A stretch of 64,000 bases of DNA from Kiritimatiellia bacterium (GTDB lineage: Bacteria; Verrucomicrobiota; Kiritimatiellia; UBA8416; JABMPJ01): NCBI GenBank assembly GCA_030745755.1, contig JASLOA010000027.1, positions 124,001 to 188,000 of the forward strand, given 5' to 3'. Shown one piece after another: positions 1-7,579 of this stretch. How positions within the stretch are numbered: position 1 is the stretch's first letter; each line of letters begins with the position of its first letter. The translations under genes and the position numbers were made by a program. The notes beneath the pieces are model-generated. The model was given only the letters and a program-made list of their open reading frames with translations. It was not told where the DNA came from and searched no databases.

Positions 1-787
1 TCCACAGGGCATTGCACAGTTCCTGGACATCTCCGGGTCTTTCCCCGGATTCACAATAGATGCTCTCAACAGCCTCATTCTCCAGTGTCCTGCGTCCTGT
101 CATGAAACTGCCGATGATGTGCCGGCTGAATGCTTCTCTCGACAAGGGTCCCACTTCAATCTTTATGGCTGATTTGAAGAAAGGACTGTCGGGATCATAG
201 AAGATCCTGTCCATATCATTCCTGACACTGCCGGAGAACACATAGGCCATGTCGGAATGAAACTGAATCCGACTTCTCATCATGGCAACCACCTGATCAG
301 AGTTGCCAAGGTTGAGGATATCCTGGAATTCGTCGATAACGACTATGCTCTTCCGGTTCTTGTGTTCCCCGTATATGAAGTCCAGAAGGCTCTCGACATT
401 TTCAGGAGGCAAGATCTCGTTGGTATGAAAGGAGATACAGGGATCTCCCGAGAAGGAGTCTACGGACAGAGAGGGCCGCAAATGTGACACCATCTTTACC
501 ACTTTCTCAAAAACCCCGGCCTGCTTGTCGAGCGATATCAGTGCATTTACGATTCTGGCAATCAGATCGTTTGTCGTCTTGATCTGATTGATGTCAATAT
601 AGACCATGCGATATCCCTTCATTCTCGCGGCTGTATGCACGATGAGGGAACTCTTCCCTACTCTTCGCTCCCCTTCGACTAAGATATTCTGCCCTGAGAC
701 GATATGTCCCTTGATGGTCTTTTCCAATTTCAGGCGGGGGCAATAGTGTGCGTCGCCTACAATCTGACCATACTTGAACGGGTTCAT
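1..787 (-). CDS. P-loop (AAA+/archaeal-type) ATPase, 3' end beyond the window
   Basis: The frame is open from an ATG at 787 to the window edge, so only about the first 262 residues are seen. The product starts MNPFKYGQIV. A Walker A motif (GERRVGKSS) lies near residue 40 and a Walker B motif (SIVVIDEFQD) near residue 150, followed by a sensor-like FSGSVRND segment. This order matches the small ATPases of the archaeal-ATPase/STAND-like class often found alone or next to mobile DNA. A Shine-Dalgarno-like AGAGAGGAA sits just ahead of the ATG and a plausible promoter lies further upstream. It stands apart from bluB by about 430 bases and has no visible functional link to it. Its target or partner cannot be told from this sequence. 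Confidence 0.8.
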   Translation of the reverse strand, partial: MNPFKYGQIVGDAHYCPRLKLEKTIKGHIVSGQNILVEGERRVGKSSLIVHTAARMKGYRMVYIDINQIKTTNDLIARIVNALISLDKQAGVFEKVVKMVSHLRPSLSVDSFSGDPCISFHTNEILPPENVESLLDFIYGEHKNRKSIVVIDEFQDILNLGNSDQVVAMMRSRIQFHSDMAYVFSGSVRNDMDRIFYDPDSPFFKSAIKIEVGPLSREAFSRHIIGSFMTGRRTLENEAVESIYCESGERPGDVQELCNALW

Positions 788-1218
788 GATGCTTCCTCTC
801 TTTAGAACATATTAGCGTGACGCCGAATAGTGTCACACAAGATGGGGTGACAGACAAGGGGAGATTCCCTGCTTCACCCAGGCCCACCCTCAATGGCACT
901 GCGCATGCTGGCCCGCGAAGATGGATTTGGTTGTTTTCGAGTGCAGATGAGAGGTGGACAGCAAGGCGTGAAGCTCCTCTGACTCCTGGCTCCTGCGGCG
1001 ATTCTTCGCCGCTGCCCCCAGCATAAGATGCCTGAAGAATATGCACGGCTGTATTATGTTGTGAAGTTAACGGAGGGGGGCGGCGCTGTCGAGTCCGTGG
1101 TGGCAGCTGAGCTTCTTCACCTGCCAGGCGAGCTGGCAGGGGTCGGGAGATAGGCGGGATCTGTCAAGACAGGCGCACTGGACCGAAGCGGTCGCTATAG
1201 GTGGCGAGGCGTTCGTCT
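788..1218. other. Intergenic stretch between the ATPase gene and bluB, with one hairpin
   Basis: No credible gene is seen here; the short open frames on both strands have no recognisable content. The clearest structure is an 8-bp perfect stem with a 5-base loop at 1120-1140 (CCTGCCAG/CTGGCAGG). It lies downstream of bluB on the minus strand and could end bluB transcription, although no clear T-run follows it. The promoter candidate of the ATPase gene is at 809-836. Confidence 0.5.
809..836 (-). promoter_or_regulatory. Candidate sigma-70 promoter of the ATPase gene
   Basis: Read on the minus strand there is GTGACA (831-836) and TAATAT (809-814) with a 16-base spacer, a 5/6 and 4/6 match to the consensus boxes. 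Transcription would start about 15 bases ahead of the ATG at 787. A GTGAC/GTCAC inverted repeat (817-821 and 832-836) overlaps the spacer and the -35 box and could be an operator. Support is sequence resemblance only. Confidence 0.4.
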
Positions 1219-1869
1219 TCAATCGCCAGACGTCCAATGTTCATGGTGAATCAACGACTTCAGTTCTTCTCGTGCTAACCATCCTGCCTTCTCGAGCTCA
1301 GGTTTCTCGTGGAAGAACGATACGTATCCCATGCAGAGGTAGGCGATTGGAACGATGTGCTCGGGGATCTCCAGCAGGTCTCGCAGGGCCTCGTTATGAA
1401 TGATGCTGACCCACCCGAGGCCCAGGTTCTCTGCCCGGGCAGCAAGCCACAAGTTCTGCACGGCGCAGACAGAACTGAATAGGTCCATCTCGGGGATCGC
1501 GGTGCGACCAATGACAACCGGTCCATGTCGGCTTCTGTCGCACGTGACGCAGATTCCAACCGGTGACTCGACAATACCTTCAAGTTTGAACGACTGGTAC
1601 TGTTCCCGCCTGTCTTCATCGAACATGTCAGCGGCTTCGGCGTGCGCGACCTCAAATGCCCGGCGGATGCTCTGTTTTGTCTTTGCGTTCTTGACCACGA
1701 TGAAATCCCAGGGCTGCATGAATCCCACGCTGGGCGCATGGTGTGCTGCGGCCAGGACTCTCATGAGTACTTCATCGGGAACTGGGTCGGGGCGGAATTC
1801 CCCCCGTACGTCGCGACGTGAGAGAATGACTTTGTAGACGGCGTCCCGTTCGGCCTGTGTTATGTCCAT
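1219..1869 (-). CDS. bluB: 5,6-dimethylbenzimidazole synthase BluB
   Basis: This 216-residue protein belongs to the nitroreductase-fold BluB family, which uses reduced flavin and oxygen to fragment FMN into 5,6-dimethylbenzimidazole, the lower ligand of vitamin B12. The N-terminal SRRDVRGEF motif (residues about 17-25), the HHAPSVGFMQPWDF segment and the C-terminal IAYLCMGYV stretch are typical, and the length is normal. It is a single gene here. The corrinoid-type URO-D/DUF1638 pair a few kb away gives a possible cobamide link. Because BluB needs oxygen, its presence hints at some contact with air. A generic nitroreductase is the alternative, but the motifs favour BluB. Confidence 0.88.
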   Translation of the reverse strand: MDITQAERDAVYKVILSRRDVRGEFRPDPVPDEVLMRVLAAAHHAPSVGFMQPWDFIVVKNAKTKQSIRRAFEVAHAEAADMFDEDRREQYQSFKLEGIVESPVGICVTCDRSRHGPVVIGRTAIPEMDLFSSVCAVQNLWLAARAENLGLGWVSIIHNEALRDLLEIPEHIVPIAYLCMGYVSFFHEKPELEKAGWLAREELKSLIHHEHWTSGD

Positions 1870-1910
1870 GTGTGGTCTTTCGTGTTGATGCGAACAGAGT
1901 ACAACTGTTT

Positions 1911-1988
1911 TGCAGCAGTGTCCCGCGCATGTTCATGTTGAGGTGCATGATCCAGAGCGAGAAGCAGGAGAAGGGAATCACTGCTGCC
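1911..1988 (-). pseudogene. Decayed copy of the 3' end of a membrane polyferredoxin gene
   Basis: On the minus strand this stretch still encodes FSLWIMHLNMNMRGTLL, nearly identical to the last residues of the polyferredoxin at 14648-16426. Here the frame runs on past the usual stop and no upstream part of the gene is left. The DNA match to the 3' end of that gene covers roughly 75 bases. It is best read as a leftover of a lost paralogue or of a local duplication. A related remnant lies at 4210-4285. Confidence 0.6.
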
Positions 1989-2106
1989 AGAGGGTCTGAA
2001 GGGTCCGGGGGCGGTTCTCCAGAGAGAAGCGGCTGGTGCGTGCGAGGTAAGCCTGAAAGCCCCTTCTCGCACACCACCAGCCGCCAGTTTGTGTCGTTGT
2101 TGCTGT

Positions 2107-2448
2107 CTAACCGATGGCCGGGCCTCCCTTCTCCCCCGTCCGAATGCGTATGCACTCCTCCAGACTCATGATGAAGATCTTGCCGTCGCCGATCGTGTCC
2201 GTTCGTGCCCCGGCAATGATACCCTCGACTGTGGCGTCAACATATTCGGCGTTGACCGCGATCTCGATCCGAACCTTCTTGAGCAGGTTCACTTCGATAT
2301 CCACACCACGATACGACTCGTGGTAGCCCTTCTGCTGTCCGCAGCCCATGGCGTTGGTCACGGACATCTTATAGATCTCCCGTGCGTACAACTCTCTCTT
2401 GACTTCGTTCAACCGTTCGGGCTGTACGTAGGCGATAATCAGTTTCAT
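2107..2448 (-). CDS. glnB: P-II nitrogen regulatory protein (GlnB/GlnK type)
   Basis: This 113-residue P-II trimer subunit is expected to sense 2-oxoglutarate and ATP/ADP and to gate the neighbouring ammonium channel. The start MKLIIAYVQP is chosen at 2448 because family alignment begins there; a longer frame upstream overlaps amtB. The T-loop region GQQKGYHESYRGVDIEV is clear. Tyr46 is kept, but the position equal to the uridylylated Tyr51 of E. coli GlnB is Ile51, so GlnD-type modification at that site is not possible. The C-terminal KIFIMSLEECIRIRTGEKG is standard. The gene follows amtB by 28 bases and is probably cotranscribed from the sigma-54 promoter upstream of amtB. Confidence 0.93.
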   Translation of the reverse strand: MKLIIAYVQPERLNEVKRELYAREIYKMSVTNAMGCGQQKGYHESYRGVDIEVNLLKKVRIEIAVNAEYVDATVEGIIAGARTDTIGDGKIFIMSLEECIRIRTGEKGGPAIG

Positions 2449-2476
2449 GATAGTGTTCCTTTCTGCAACCCTGCGG

Positions 2477-3835
2477 TTACATGTTGGTGAAGATCTGGAA
2501 TCCGCTGTAGGCTTCCATACCGTGCTCGCCGATATCGAGACCCCGCAGCTCCTCGTCCTTGCTGGCACGCAGTCCGATGGTCTTCTTGATGAGCGTGAAC
2601 ATGATCAGGCCCAGCACAAAGGCCCAGGCAAACGCGGCCAGTACGCCGATCGCCTGCACGCCCAGGAGCTTGACGCCGCCACCATAGAAGAGGCCGCCAT
2701 CGAGGTTGAAGAGGCCGCAGGAGAGCGTTCCCCAGGCGCCGCAGACACCGTGTACGCTCACCGCACCAACCGGGTCGTCAATCCTGAGGATGCGGTCAAT
2801 GAAGTAGACGCTGAAGACCACCAGCACGCCACCCACCAGGCCGATGATGATCGAGCCTACGCCGGACACCGTGTAGCACGGAGCGGTGATGGCAACCAGT
2901 CCAGCCAGGGCACCGTTGAGAGCCATCGAGCCGTCCGGCTTCTTCGTGGTAATCCACGAGGTTACCATGGCTGCAACCGCACCGGCCGCCGCCGCCAGGT
3001 TCGTGGTCACGGCCACGCGGCCGATCTCACCGTCACCTACGGTCGTGCTGCCCGGGTTGAAACCGAACCAGCCGAACCACAGGATAAATACACCCAGTGC
3101 CGCGAGGGCAATGTTGTGACCCGGAATAGCCCGTACTTCCTTGTTCGGGCCGTACTTGCCGAGGCGGGGTCCAAGAACAATCGCACCGGATAGGGCCAGC
3201 CATCCACCGATGGAGTGAACCACGGTCGATCCGGCGAAGTCGCAGAACCCGAGATTCTCAAGCCAGCCGCTGCCGTCCAGCAGAGACCCCCATGCCCATG
3301 ACCCGAAGATCGGGTAGATGAAGGCGCAGATGAACACACTGTAGGCCAGGTAGCCGGCGAACTTTGTGCGTTCAGCCATGGCGCCCGACACGATCGTGGC
3401 GGCTGTGCCCGCGAAAACCGTTTGGAATATCAGAAAGGTGAAGTTCCAGTCGCCCCCGGCCCAGTCGGCTCCCGACAGACCGAAGTGCGTGGTCCCAAAG
3501 AGCCCGTTGGTGGCCCCGAACATGAGTCCAAACCCGATGATGAAGAACGCGATCGTACCGATCGAGAAGTCCATCAGGTTCTTCATGATGATGTTTACAG
3601 TGTTCTTTGCCCGCGTGAATCCGCTCTCAACCATGGCGAATCCCGCCTGCATGAAGAAGACCAGAAATGCCGCAATGCAGGTCCACACAATATTGATGTT
3701 GGTCTGCAGCGATTCGGCAGCCTCTGCCACAGGGTCCGCCGCCTCAGCCGCGGTCTCCTGGGCAAATCCAACCGTGCCGCACAACAGCAGCGTGGTGAGT
3801 ATTCCTATGCATAATGATAACCGTCGTATATTCAT
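2477..3835 (-). CDS. amtB: Ammonium transporter AmtB with N-terminal signal peptide
   Basis: The 452-residue product begins with a cleavable signal peptide (MNIRRLSLCIG to GFAQ) and then about 11 membrane helices of the Amt/Rh channel family. Family segments include FFMQAGFAMVESGFTR near the start, FDFAGS-like GFCDFAGSTVVHSIGG in the centre and DDPVGAVSVHGVCGAWG with a pore histidine near the end. It conducts ammonium across the inner membrane. It is the first gene of an amtB-glnB pair, an order opposite to the common glnK-amtB. A sigma-54 promoter lies about 170 bases upstream, which fits nitrogen-limitation control. A second amt gene is present at 28238-29572. Confidence 0.95.
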   Translation of the reverse strand: MNIRRLSLCIGILTTLLLCGTVGFAQETAAEAADPVAEAAESLQTNINIVWTCIAAFLVFFMQAGFAMVESGFTRAKNTVNIIMKNLMDFSIGTIAFFIIGFGLMFGATNGLFGTTHFGLSGADWAGGDWNFTFLIFQTVFAGTAATIVSGAMAERTKFAGYLAYSVFICAFIYPIFGSWAWGSLLDGSGWLENLGFCDFAGSTVVHSIGGWLALSGAIVLGPRLGKYGPNKEVRAIPGHNIALAALGVFILWFGWFGFNPGSTTVGDGEIGRVAVTTNLAAAAGAVAAMVTSWITTKKPDGSMALNGALAGLVAITAPCYTVSGVGSIIIGLVGGVLVVFSVYFIDRILRIDDPVGAVSVHGVCGAWGTLSCGLFNLDGGLFYGGGVKLLGVQAIGVLAAFAWAFVLGLIMFTLIKKTIGLRASKDEELRGLDIGEHGMEAYSGFQIFTNM

Positions 3836-4005
3836 TGTTGTTAGTCCCTTCTCTCTTCCTCTCTGTGTTCTTTTTTCTCATCCGCGTTCGCTTGTCGCCT
3901 GACCTAGAGTCGCTGTCGATCACTCATCATGCTCTCCTCCCCTTATACTCCATCAGAAACACCTCAACAGACACGCTTCACACGGGAATCTGACGTACCC
4001 AATAC

Positions 4006-4020
4006 GCAGCAAGCGTGCCA
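4006..4020 (-). promoter_or_regulatory. Sigma-54 (RpoN) promoter of amtB-glnB
   Basis: The minus strand reads TGGCACGCTTGCTGC, with GG and GC separated by exactly 10 bases and a full TGGCACG -24 element. It lies 171 bases ahead of the amtB start, leaving a long untranslated leader. Sigma-54 control of amtB and P-II genes is well established in many bacteria, so the position supports the match. Confidence 0.75.
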
Positions 4021-4069
4021 TATCTCCCTAAGATGGGGGTGTATCAGGCTGTAACAAGCTAGTTATAAG

Positions 4070-4138
4070 TGTGTTATGACACATATATCATGCACTACAA
4101 AAAGAGAACACCCATACCGCGATGATACATATATGTAT
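4070..4138 (-). promoter_or_regulatory. Possible activator or operator sites upstream of the amtB promoter
   Basis: The 459-base gap between amtB and the URO-D-like gene (3836-4294) holds the sigma-54 promoter, a gene remnant at 4210-4285 and, between them, an AT-rich stretch. This carries a perfect 14-bp palindrome ATACATATATGTAT at 4125-4138 and a shorter inverted repeat TGTGTTATGACACA at 4070-4083. Their distance of about 50-130 bases upstream of the -24 element suits enhancer-binding protein sites, but neither matches the NtrC consensus well. Confidence 0.3.
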
Positions 4139-4209
4139 TAGCCCCGACATATTGTACAATAGTGTGGCAGGCTGGCGGGTTCTGATGCGCCAAGAGCACA
4201 GCTATCTTA

Positions 4210-4285
4210 CAGCGGTGTTCCGCGCATGTTCATGTCGAGGTGCATGATCCAGAGAGAAGAAGGAGAAGAGGATCATCGCCGCCAC
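4210..4285 (-). pseudogene. Second decayed copy of the polyferredoxin 3' end
   Basis: The minus strand encodes FSFFSLWIMHLDMNMRGTPL followed by TAA, matching the C-terminus of the protein encoded at 14648-16426 with only a few changes. Nothing of the rest of that gene is left; the flanking DNA upstream of the fragment runs straight into the 3' end of the URO-D-like gene. Together with 1911-1988 and the intact gene it makes three copies of the same tail in this window. Confidence 0.65.
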
Positions 4286-4294
4286 TGAGGTGGA

Positions 4295-5506
4295 CTATTC
4301 CACTTCCAACATCATGGGCATGCCCTTCAGGAGGCGGCGGGTGGCGGGCGCATCTGTTGAGGTCGGGGGTGAATCGGTTGCCGCCCCGTAGTGCTCGATG
4401 GCCCACATGGCGGCGAGGATGTTGGCGATGGGTGTTCCCTCGTTGAGGCAGCCCACCACGGACAGGACAACGTGTCGGTCAGCTGCGGCGAACGCAACCA
4501 GGTCGCGAACGAGGTCTGCAGCGTCCTGAGCCGAGATGTCCCTGAAGGCCAGCGGTGCGATCTGACCGTGTATCACCGTGTCCGGAAAGGCCTGGCGCAG
4601 TTCGGCCAGGGAGCTGTGTGGCGCCAGGTTGATATCTGTCAGGTCCAACGACGCAAGGTCATCGAAGATATGTGTACACGGTGAGTCCGAGTGATAGCCT
4701 CTCATGTCGCCGGGTGATGAGGCGTAATGTTGGAACAGACGTCGCTCGGGATCCAGGCAGAATGACTCAAAAAGGGGCGGCGATAACAGCCAGAGGTCAT
4801 CGTTGGCCAGCATCAGGCCCGTCGGCGACTCCCCTGTCAACTCTCTCATCGCGTCCATGAACGTGATGCCGACATCAACGATGATGTCCATCAGCAGCTT
4901 GGTCTCCTGCGGGTAGTCCGTCATCATGTAGAGGAAGTCGGTAGCGCCGACCAGCATGCAGCCCAGAGTGGCCATCCCGTGGAAGTATGTGCCAAACCGC
5001 GGTCGCGCCGCTTCGTCAGCGGAAGTGAACAGGGCGAGGTAGGCTTCCGTCCAGAAGGCAACCTGACCGCACTGTAGAATGTTCTTCTCCTTTGTAAGTG
5101 GCAGGAGTTTCTTAACGTCGGATGGGTCTGTGATAACAGGGTCGATCCAAGGCAGGCCGCTACCGGGATACCGTATAGTTCCGCCGAACAGTGATGCAAA
5201 TACTGTGGAACCCAGATTGATCGCAGGGCTGACCGGCTTGCCGATATCGGCCAGCGTGCGCCTGCTGCAGTCGTTCCTGACCGACTGCTGGTACGCCATG
5301 TCCGTGTAGTAGCGGTCTGATCCCTGGAGCCCCATGTACTCCTTGATCCAGTCCTCAACGAGGATGAGGGTGAAGGGCGGGCGCGTGGCCGGGCCGTCCG
5401 GATCACGCAGATAGCACGATTCGTTCTCGCGCCAGAATGCCTGCTTCCTTGCGGGGGTGAAGTAGTCGGCGATGATGGCATCCACTGATGCTTCCCTCAC
5501 TGGCAC
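4295..5506 (-). CDS. Uroporphyrinogen decarboxylase-family (URO-D/MtaA-like) protein
   Basis: The 403-residue product has the URO-D TIM-barrel character, including GYHSDSPCTHIFDDLASLDLTDINLAP near residue 280 and a C-terminal GCLNEGTPIANI stretch. It lacks the N-terminal RQAGRY-type motif of haem-pathway HemE, so it is more likely a member of the paralogous branch that includes corrinoid-dependent methyltransferases of anaerobes. The start is GTG at 5506, overlapping the DUF1638 gene by 10 bases, with GAGGT as the likely ribosome site. The pair is probably translated together. A methyl-transfer role is an inference from family and neighbour. Confidence 0.8.
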   Translation of the reverse strand: MPVREASVDAIIADYFTPARKQAFWRENESCYLRDPDGPATRPPFTLILVEDWIKEYMGLQGSDRYYTDMAYQQSVRNDCSRRTLADIGKPVSPAINLGSTVFASLFGGTIRYPGSGLPWIDPVITDPSDVKKLLPLTKEKNILQCGQVAFWTEAYLALFTSADEAARPRFGTYFHGMATLGCMLVGATDFLYMMTDYPQETKLLMDIIVDVGITFMDAMRELTGESPTGLMLANDDLWLLSPPLFESFCLDPERRLFQHYASSPGDMRGYHSDSPCTHIFDDLASLDLTDINLAPHSSLAELRQAFPDTVIHGQIAPLAFRDISAQDAADLVRDLVAFAAADRHVVLSVVGCLNEGTPIANILAAMWAIEHYGAATDSPPTSTDAPATRRLLKGMPMMLEVE

Positions 5507-6297
5507 GTCAGTACCTCGTCGTCATGGGTCGGAAGCACGGTCATGCCGGGCTCCACAATGAGAAAGGTGTCCGCATCCCAGTCAGCCCCGAGAAGGCGCT
5601 GAAAGAACTCGGTTTCCTGTTTCAGCGCGATCAGCTCCCATCCGAACTGGTCCGTGTAGGCTCTAACCTTCTGCCTGATGCTGTGGCTCAGCGTTGTGCC
5701 GAGCTCGGGGAACAGGTAGGCGGCCCGATTGTGCGACGCGGTCCAGCTATGCTCTATTTCCATCAGGTACTTCGCGTTATCCTCGCCGTACTTCTCAATG
5801 TACTCCGACAGCTTCCGGCCCAGGCCGGTACTGCGTGGAAGCCCGTCCACATCGCTGAGCTCGGCGGAACGTTCCACCTGGCCGAGCAGGTAGAAGACCG
5901 TGCCGGGATCCTCTGCCATGAACTCCTTGAATCGCCTGGCCGATCCCAGCAGAAACGCGTTGCAATCGTGCATCTTCGGGACCACGAGCGGAGTAGTTCC
6001 GGCGGTGATACCGGCCACCGCATTCCCGCACAGACCGATACCGATAACGATGTGGTCGTATGCTGTGTCACAGCAAGCCGGGCAGATGACGCCCTTCTGG
6101 CAGGAGCCGTCTCTCAGGGCGGGACTGGATGAGCAGTCGATTTCCTCCTGCAGCAAACGCTGCATGCCCTCCGGCTCTTCATGGGCCGTGCGGGGAAAGA
6201 ACTTGAAATCAATGATGTGATCGGAGAAGGCCGCCGCAAGGAACATCTCTCTTGAGAGGGACTCGCACGTAATGACTTTAAGGCGTAGCTGTTTCAT
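5497..6297 (-). CDS. DUF1638 domain protein
   Basis: This 266-residue protein carries the DUF1638 signature: YDHIVIGIGLCGNAVAGI near the middle, PLVVPKMHDCNAFLLGS following it, and PGTVFYLLGQVERS later. DUF1638 proteins of anaerobes often sit next to URO-D-like or corrinoid methyltransferase genes, as here. Five or more cysteines (CQKGVICPACCD region near residue 70) could bind a metal or cofactor. The biochemical role is not known. It is the first gene of a two-gene unit with the URO-D-family gene. Confidence 0.82.
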   Translation of the reverse strand: MKQLRLKVITCESLSREMFLAAAFSDHIIDFKFFPRTAHEEPEGMQRLLQEEIDCSSSPALRDGSCQKGVICPACCDTAYDHIVIGIGLCGNAVAGITAGTTPLVVPKMHDCNAFLLGSARRFKEFMAEDPGTVFYLLGQVERSAELSDVDGLPRSTGLGRKLSEYIEKYGEDNAKYLMEIEHSWTASHNRAAYLFPELGTTLSHSIRQKVRAYTDQFGWELIALKQETEFFQRLLGADWDADTFLIVEPGMTVLPTHDDEVLTCQ

Positions 6298-6324
6298 CGC
6301 GTGTGTAGAGCGCTAAAGAGATGA

Positions 6325-6353
6325 GGCGCGGACATTCCACGAATGTCCGCGCC
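6325..6353 (-). terminator. Strong hairpin between the rubrerythrin-like and DUF1638 genes
   Basis: GGCGCGGACATTC and its exact complement form a 13-bp stem around a 3-base CAC loop. It lies 27 bases past the stop of the rubrerythrin-like gene on the minus strand. The stretch after it is moderately T-rich (CTCATCTCTTT), so it probably works as a terminator, although a dispersed palindromic repeat is an alternative. Confidence 0.6.
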
Positions 6354-6379
6354 ACAATGAGTGATGGGTCGGATCCCGG

Positions 6380-6805
6380 TTAGAAGTACCGGTTCAGCAG
6401 TCCTTCCAGTGCCCGGGCATGCCTGCCTTCATCGCGGGATGACTCATCAAAAACATCATGCGCCGGATCGCAGCCGGTCTCCTTGGCCAACACGGCCGCT
6501 TCGCGTTTTCCCTTGTTGGCGCCGCATTCGCCGGCCAGCATCTTCTCAAGATTCTCCTTGGTGCTGGTCGATATCTTGCCGTTGAGTTCGGCGAAGCGAG
6601 CCGCGTGCCAGGCTTCATCGATCGCGATCGACTTCAGTGATGCCGCAATCTCCGGGAAGCCCTCCCGCTCGGCCTGCCTGGCCATCGCAAAATAGAGTCC
6701 CACTTCAGCGGTCTCGCCCGTGAAGTTACCGTTTACCGCATCTTCCACAGCCGACCCGAGTGCGGCTCCAATTACATTCTCGTTGATTAACTCTGCAGTT
6801 GCCAT
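6380..6805 (-). CDS. Rubrerythrin-like ferritin-domain protein (no rubredoxin domain)
   Basis: The 141-residue product is a four-helix diiron protein. Helix motifs include [16 protein letters not shown] (residues about 30-45), [13 protein letters not shown] (about 65) and [14 protein letters not shown] near the end, supplying Glu and ExxH iron ligands. It lacks the C-terminal rubredoxin domain of full rubrerythrin, so electrons must come from another protein. Such proteins reduce hydrogen peroxide in anaerobes. The gene follows perR on the same strand, as expected for a PerR-controlled peroxide defence. An AGGGAGA ribosome site precedes the ATG. Confidence 0.88.
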   Translation of the reverse strand: MATAELINENVIGAALGSAVEDAVNGNFTGETAEVGLYFAMARQAEREGFPEIAASLKSIAIDEAWHAARFAELNGKISTSTKENLEKMLAGECGANKGKREAAVLAKETGCDPAHDVFDESSRDEGRHARALEGLLNRYF

Positions 6806-6919
6806 CTGTCATTCTCCCTGTTTGATTCTATCGTGACCATGAATATCCTGCTCCATCTGCTTCCCGGCTACTTCCTCCCTTTGGTTATTCCTGTGATGTC
6901 TGTGTCAAGCGCAGGCAGG

Positions 6920-7363
6920 CTATGCGCTCGCGCGATCCAGGCAGTTCCTGCATGTGCCTCGCAATTGAATATTTACAGCGTCTACATCACCCATCCCTGC
7001 TGCAACGATGGATGGGTCGAAGGTGTCGTCCTCCCCTCTGAAAATATCAGAGACCGACCGGCACCTGTCACAGATGAAATGATAGTGCAGCGCCGTGGTC
7101 GCATCGTAGCGCGTACGCCCATCCACGGTGCCAACCGTGCAAACCAGGTGCTTGGCTTCAAGCAAGGAGAGCGTCCGGTAGACGGTGTCAAGAGAGATGG
7201 CGGGCATGGTTTCTCGCACGCGTTCGTAGAGCGTCTCCGCTGCAGGATGCTCTGCGCAGCGACTGAGCTGCCTGAAGATCTCGACGCGCTGCGGTGTGAC
7301 CCTTACATGCCGTTCCCGGCATTGCGTCATGAACTCATCCATTCGTTTCTTCTCATCCATCAT
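6920..7363 (-). CDS. perR: Fur-family peroxide-type repressor (PerR-like)
   Basis: The 147-residue protein has a winged-helix DNA-binding half (RVTPQRVEIFRQL and ISLDTVYRTLSLLEAKHLV) and a metal-binding half with HYHFICDRCRSV and a C-terminal CRNC. The two CxxC pairs form the structural zinc site. Context with a rubrerythrin-like gene, and the short length, favour PerR over Fur. An inverted-repeat operator with an overlapping promoter lies directly upstream, consistent with autoregulation. Which metal it senses cannot be decided by sequence alone. Confidence 0.87.
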   Translation of the reverse strand: MMDEKKRMDEFMTQCRERHVRVTPQRVEIFRQLSRCAEHPAAETLYERVRETMPAISLDTVYRTLSLLEAKHLVCTVGTVDGRTRYDATTALHYHFICDRCRSVSDIFRGEDDTFDPSIVAAGMGDVDAVNIQLRGTCRNCLDRASA

Positions 7364-7395
7364 TGCTCAATGGCCTGCCAAGCTTCCTGACATCA

Positions 7396-7443
7396 GAATC
7401 ATTCCTATGTAAGAATGATTATTCATGATGCCCTAAATGTCAA
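7396..7443 (-). promoter_or_regulatory. perR promoter and PerR/Fur-type operator
   Basis: On the minus strand a perfect TTGACA (7438-7443) is followed by two AT-rich inverted repeats, GAATAATCATTC (7413-7424) and GAATGATTC (7396-7404), between the -35 box and the gene. The repeats cover the expected -10 and start region and resemble Fur/PerR boxes. Autoregulation is the likely role. Confidence 0.5.
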
Positions 7444-7519
7444 CAGGTTTATTTAATAGGGCAGTATGTCGTAGCTGTCTCACTGTATTCCTCTTGGATG
7501 GAGCGACATGCGCACCAGC

Positions 7520-7547
7520 GTCAACCGTTCCTGTCATCATGGTTGAC
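7520..7547 (+). promoter_or_regulatory. BirA operator of the biotin operon
   Basis: GTCAACC (7520-7526) and GGTTGAC (7541-7547) form a perfect inverted repeat with a 14-base spacer, matching the known BirA box form (GTnAACC-N14/15-GGTTnAC). The right half overlaps a TTGACA -35 box, so biotinoyl-AMP-bound BirA would block RNA polymerase. birA is the first gene downstream. Confidence 0.85.
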
Positions 7548-7570
7548 AATGGTGGGGGTGCCGCTAGTAT
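7543..7570 (+). promoter_or_regulatory. Biotin operon promoter, probably giving a leaderless transcript
   Basis: TTGACA (7543-7548), a 16-base spacer and TAGTAT (7565-7570) precede the birA ATG at 7580. A start of transcription 6-8 bases after the -10 box would leave only about 2-4 bases before the ATG. No Shine-Dalgarno sequence is visible ahead of birA, in keeping with a leaderless mRNA. Confidence 0.55.
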
Positions 7571-7579
7571 CTGTGGCCG

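Noticed and set aside
257-487. 76-residue plus-strand frame at the left edge
   Set aside because: It is antisense to the ATPase gene, whose Walker motifs fix the coding strand.
4295-5506. HemE (haem-pathway uroporphyrinogen decarboxylase)
   Set aside because: The N-terminal RQAGRY-type motif is missing and the neighbour is DUF1638, so a methyltransferase-type paralogue is favoured.
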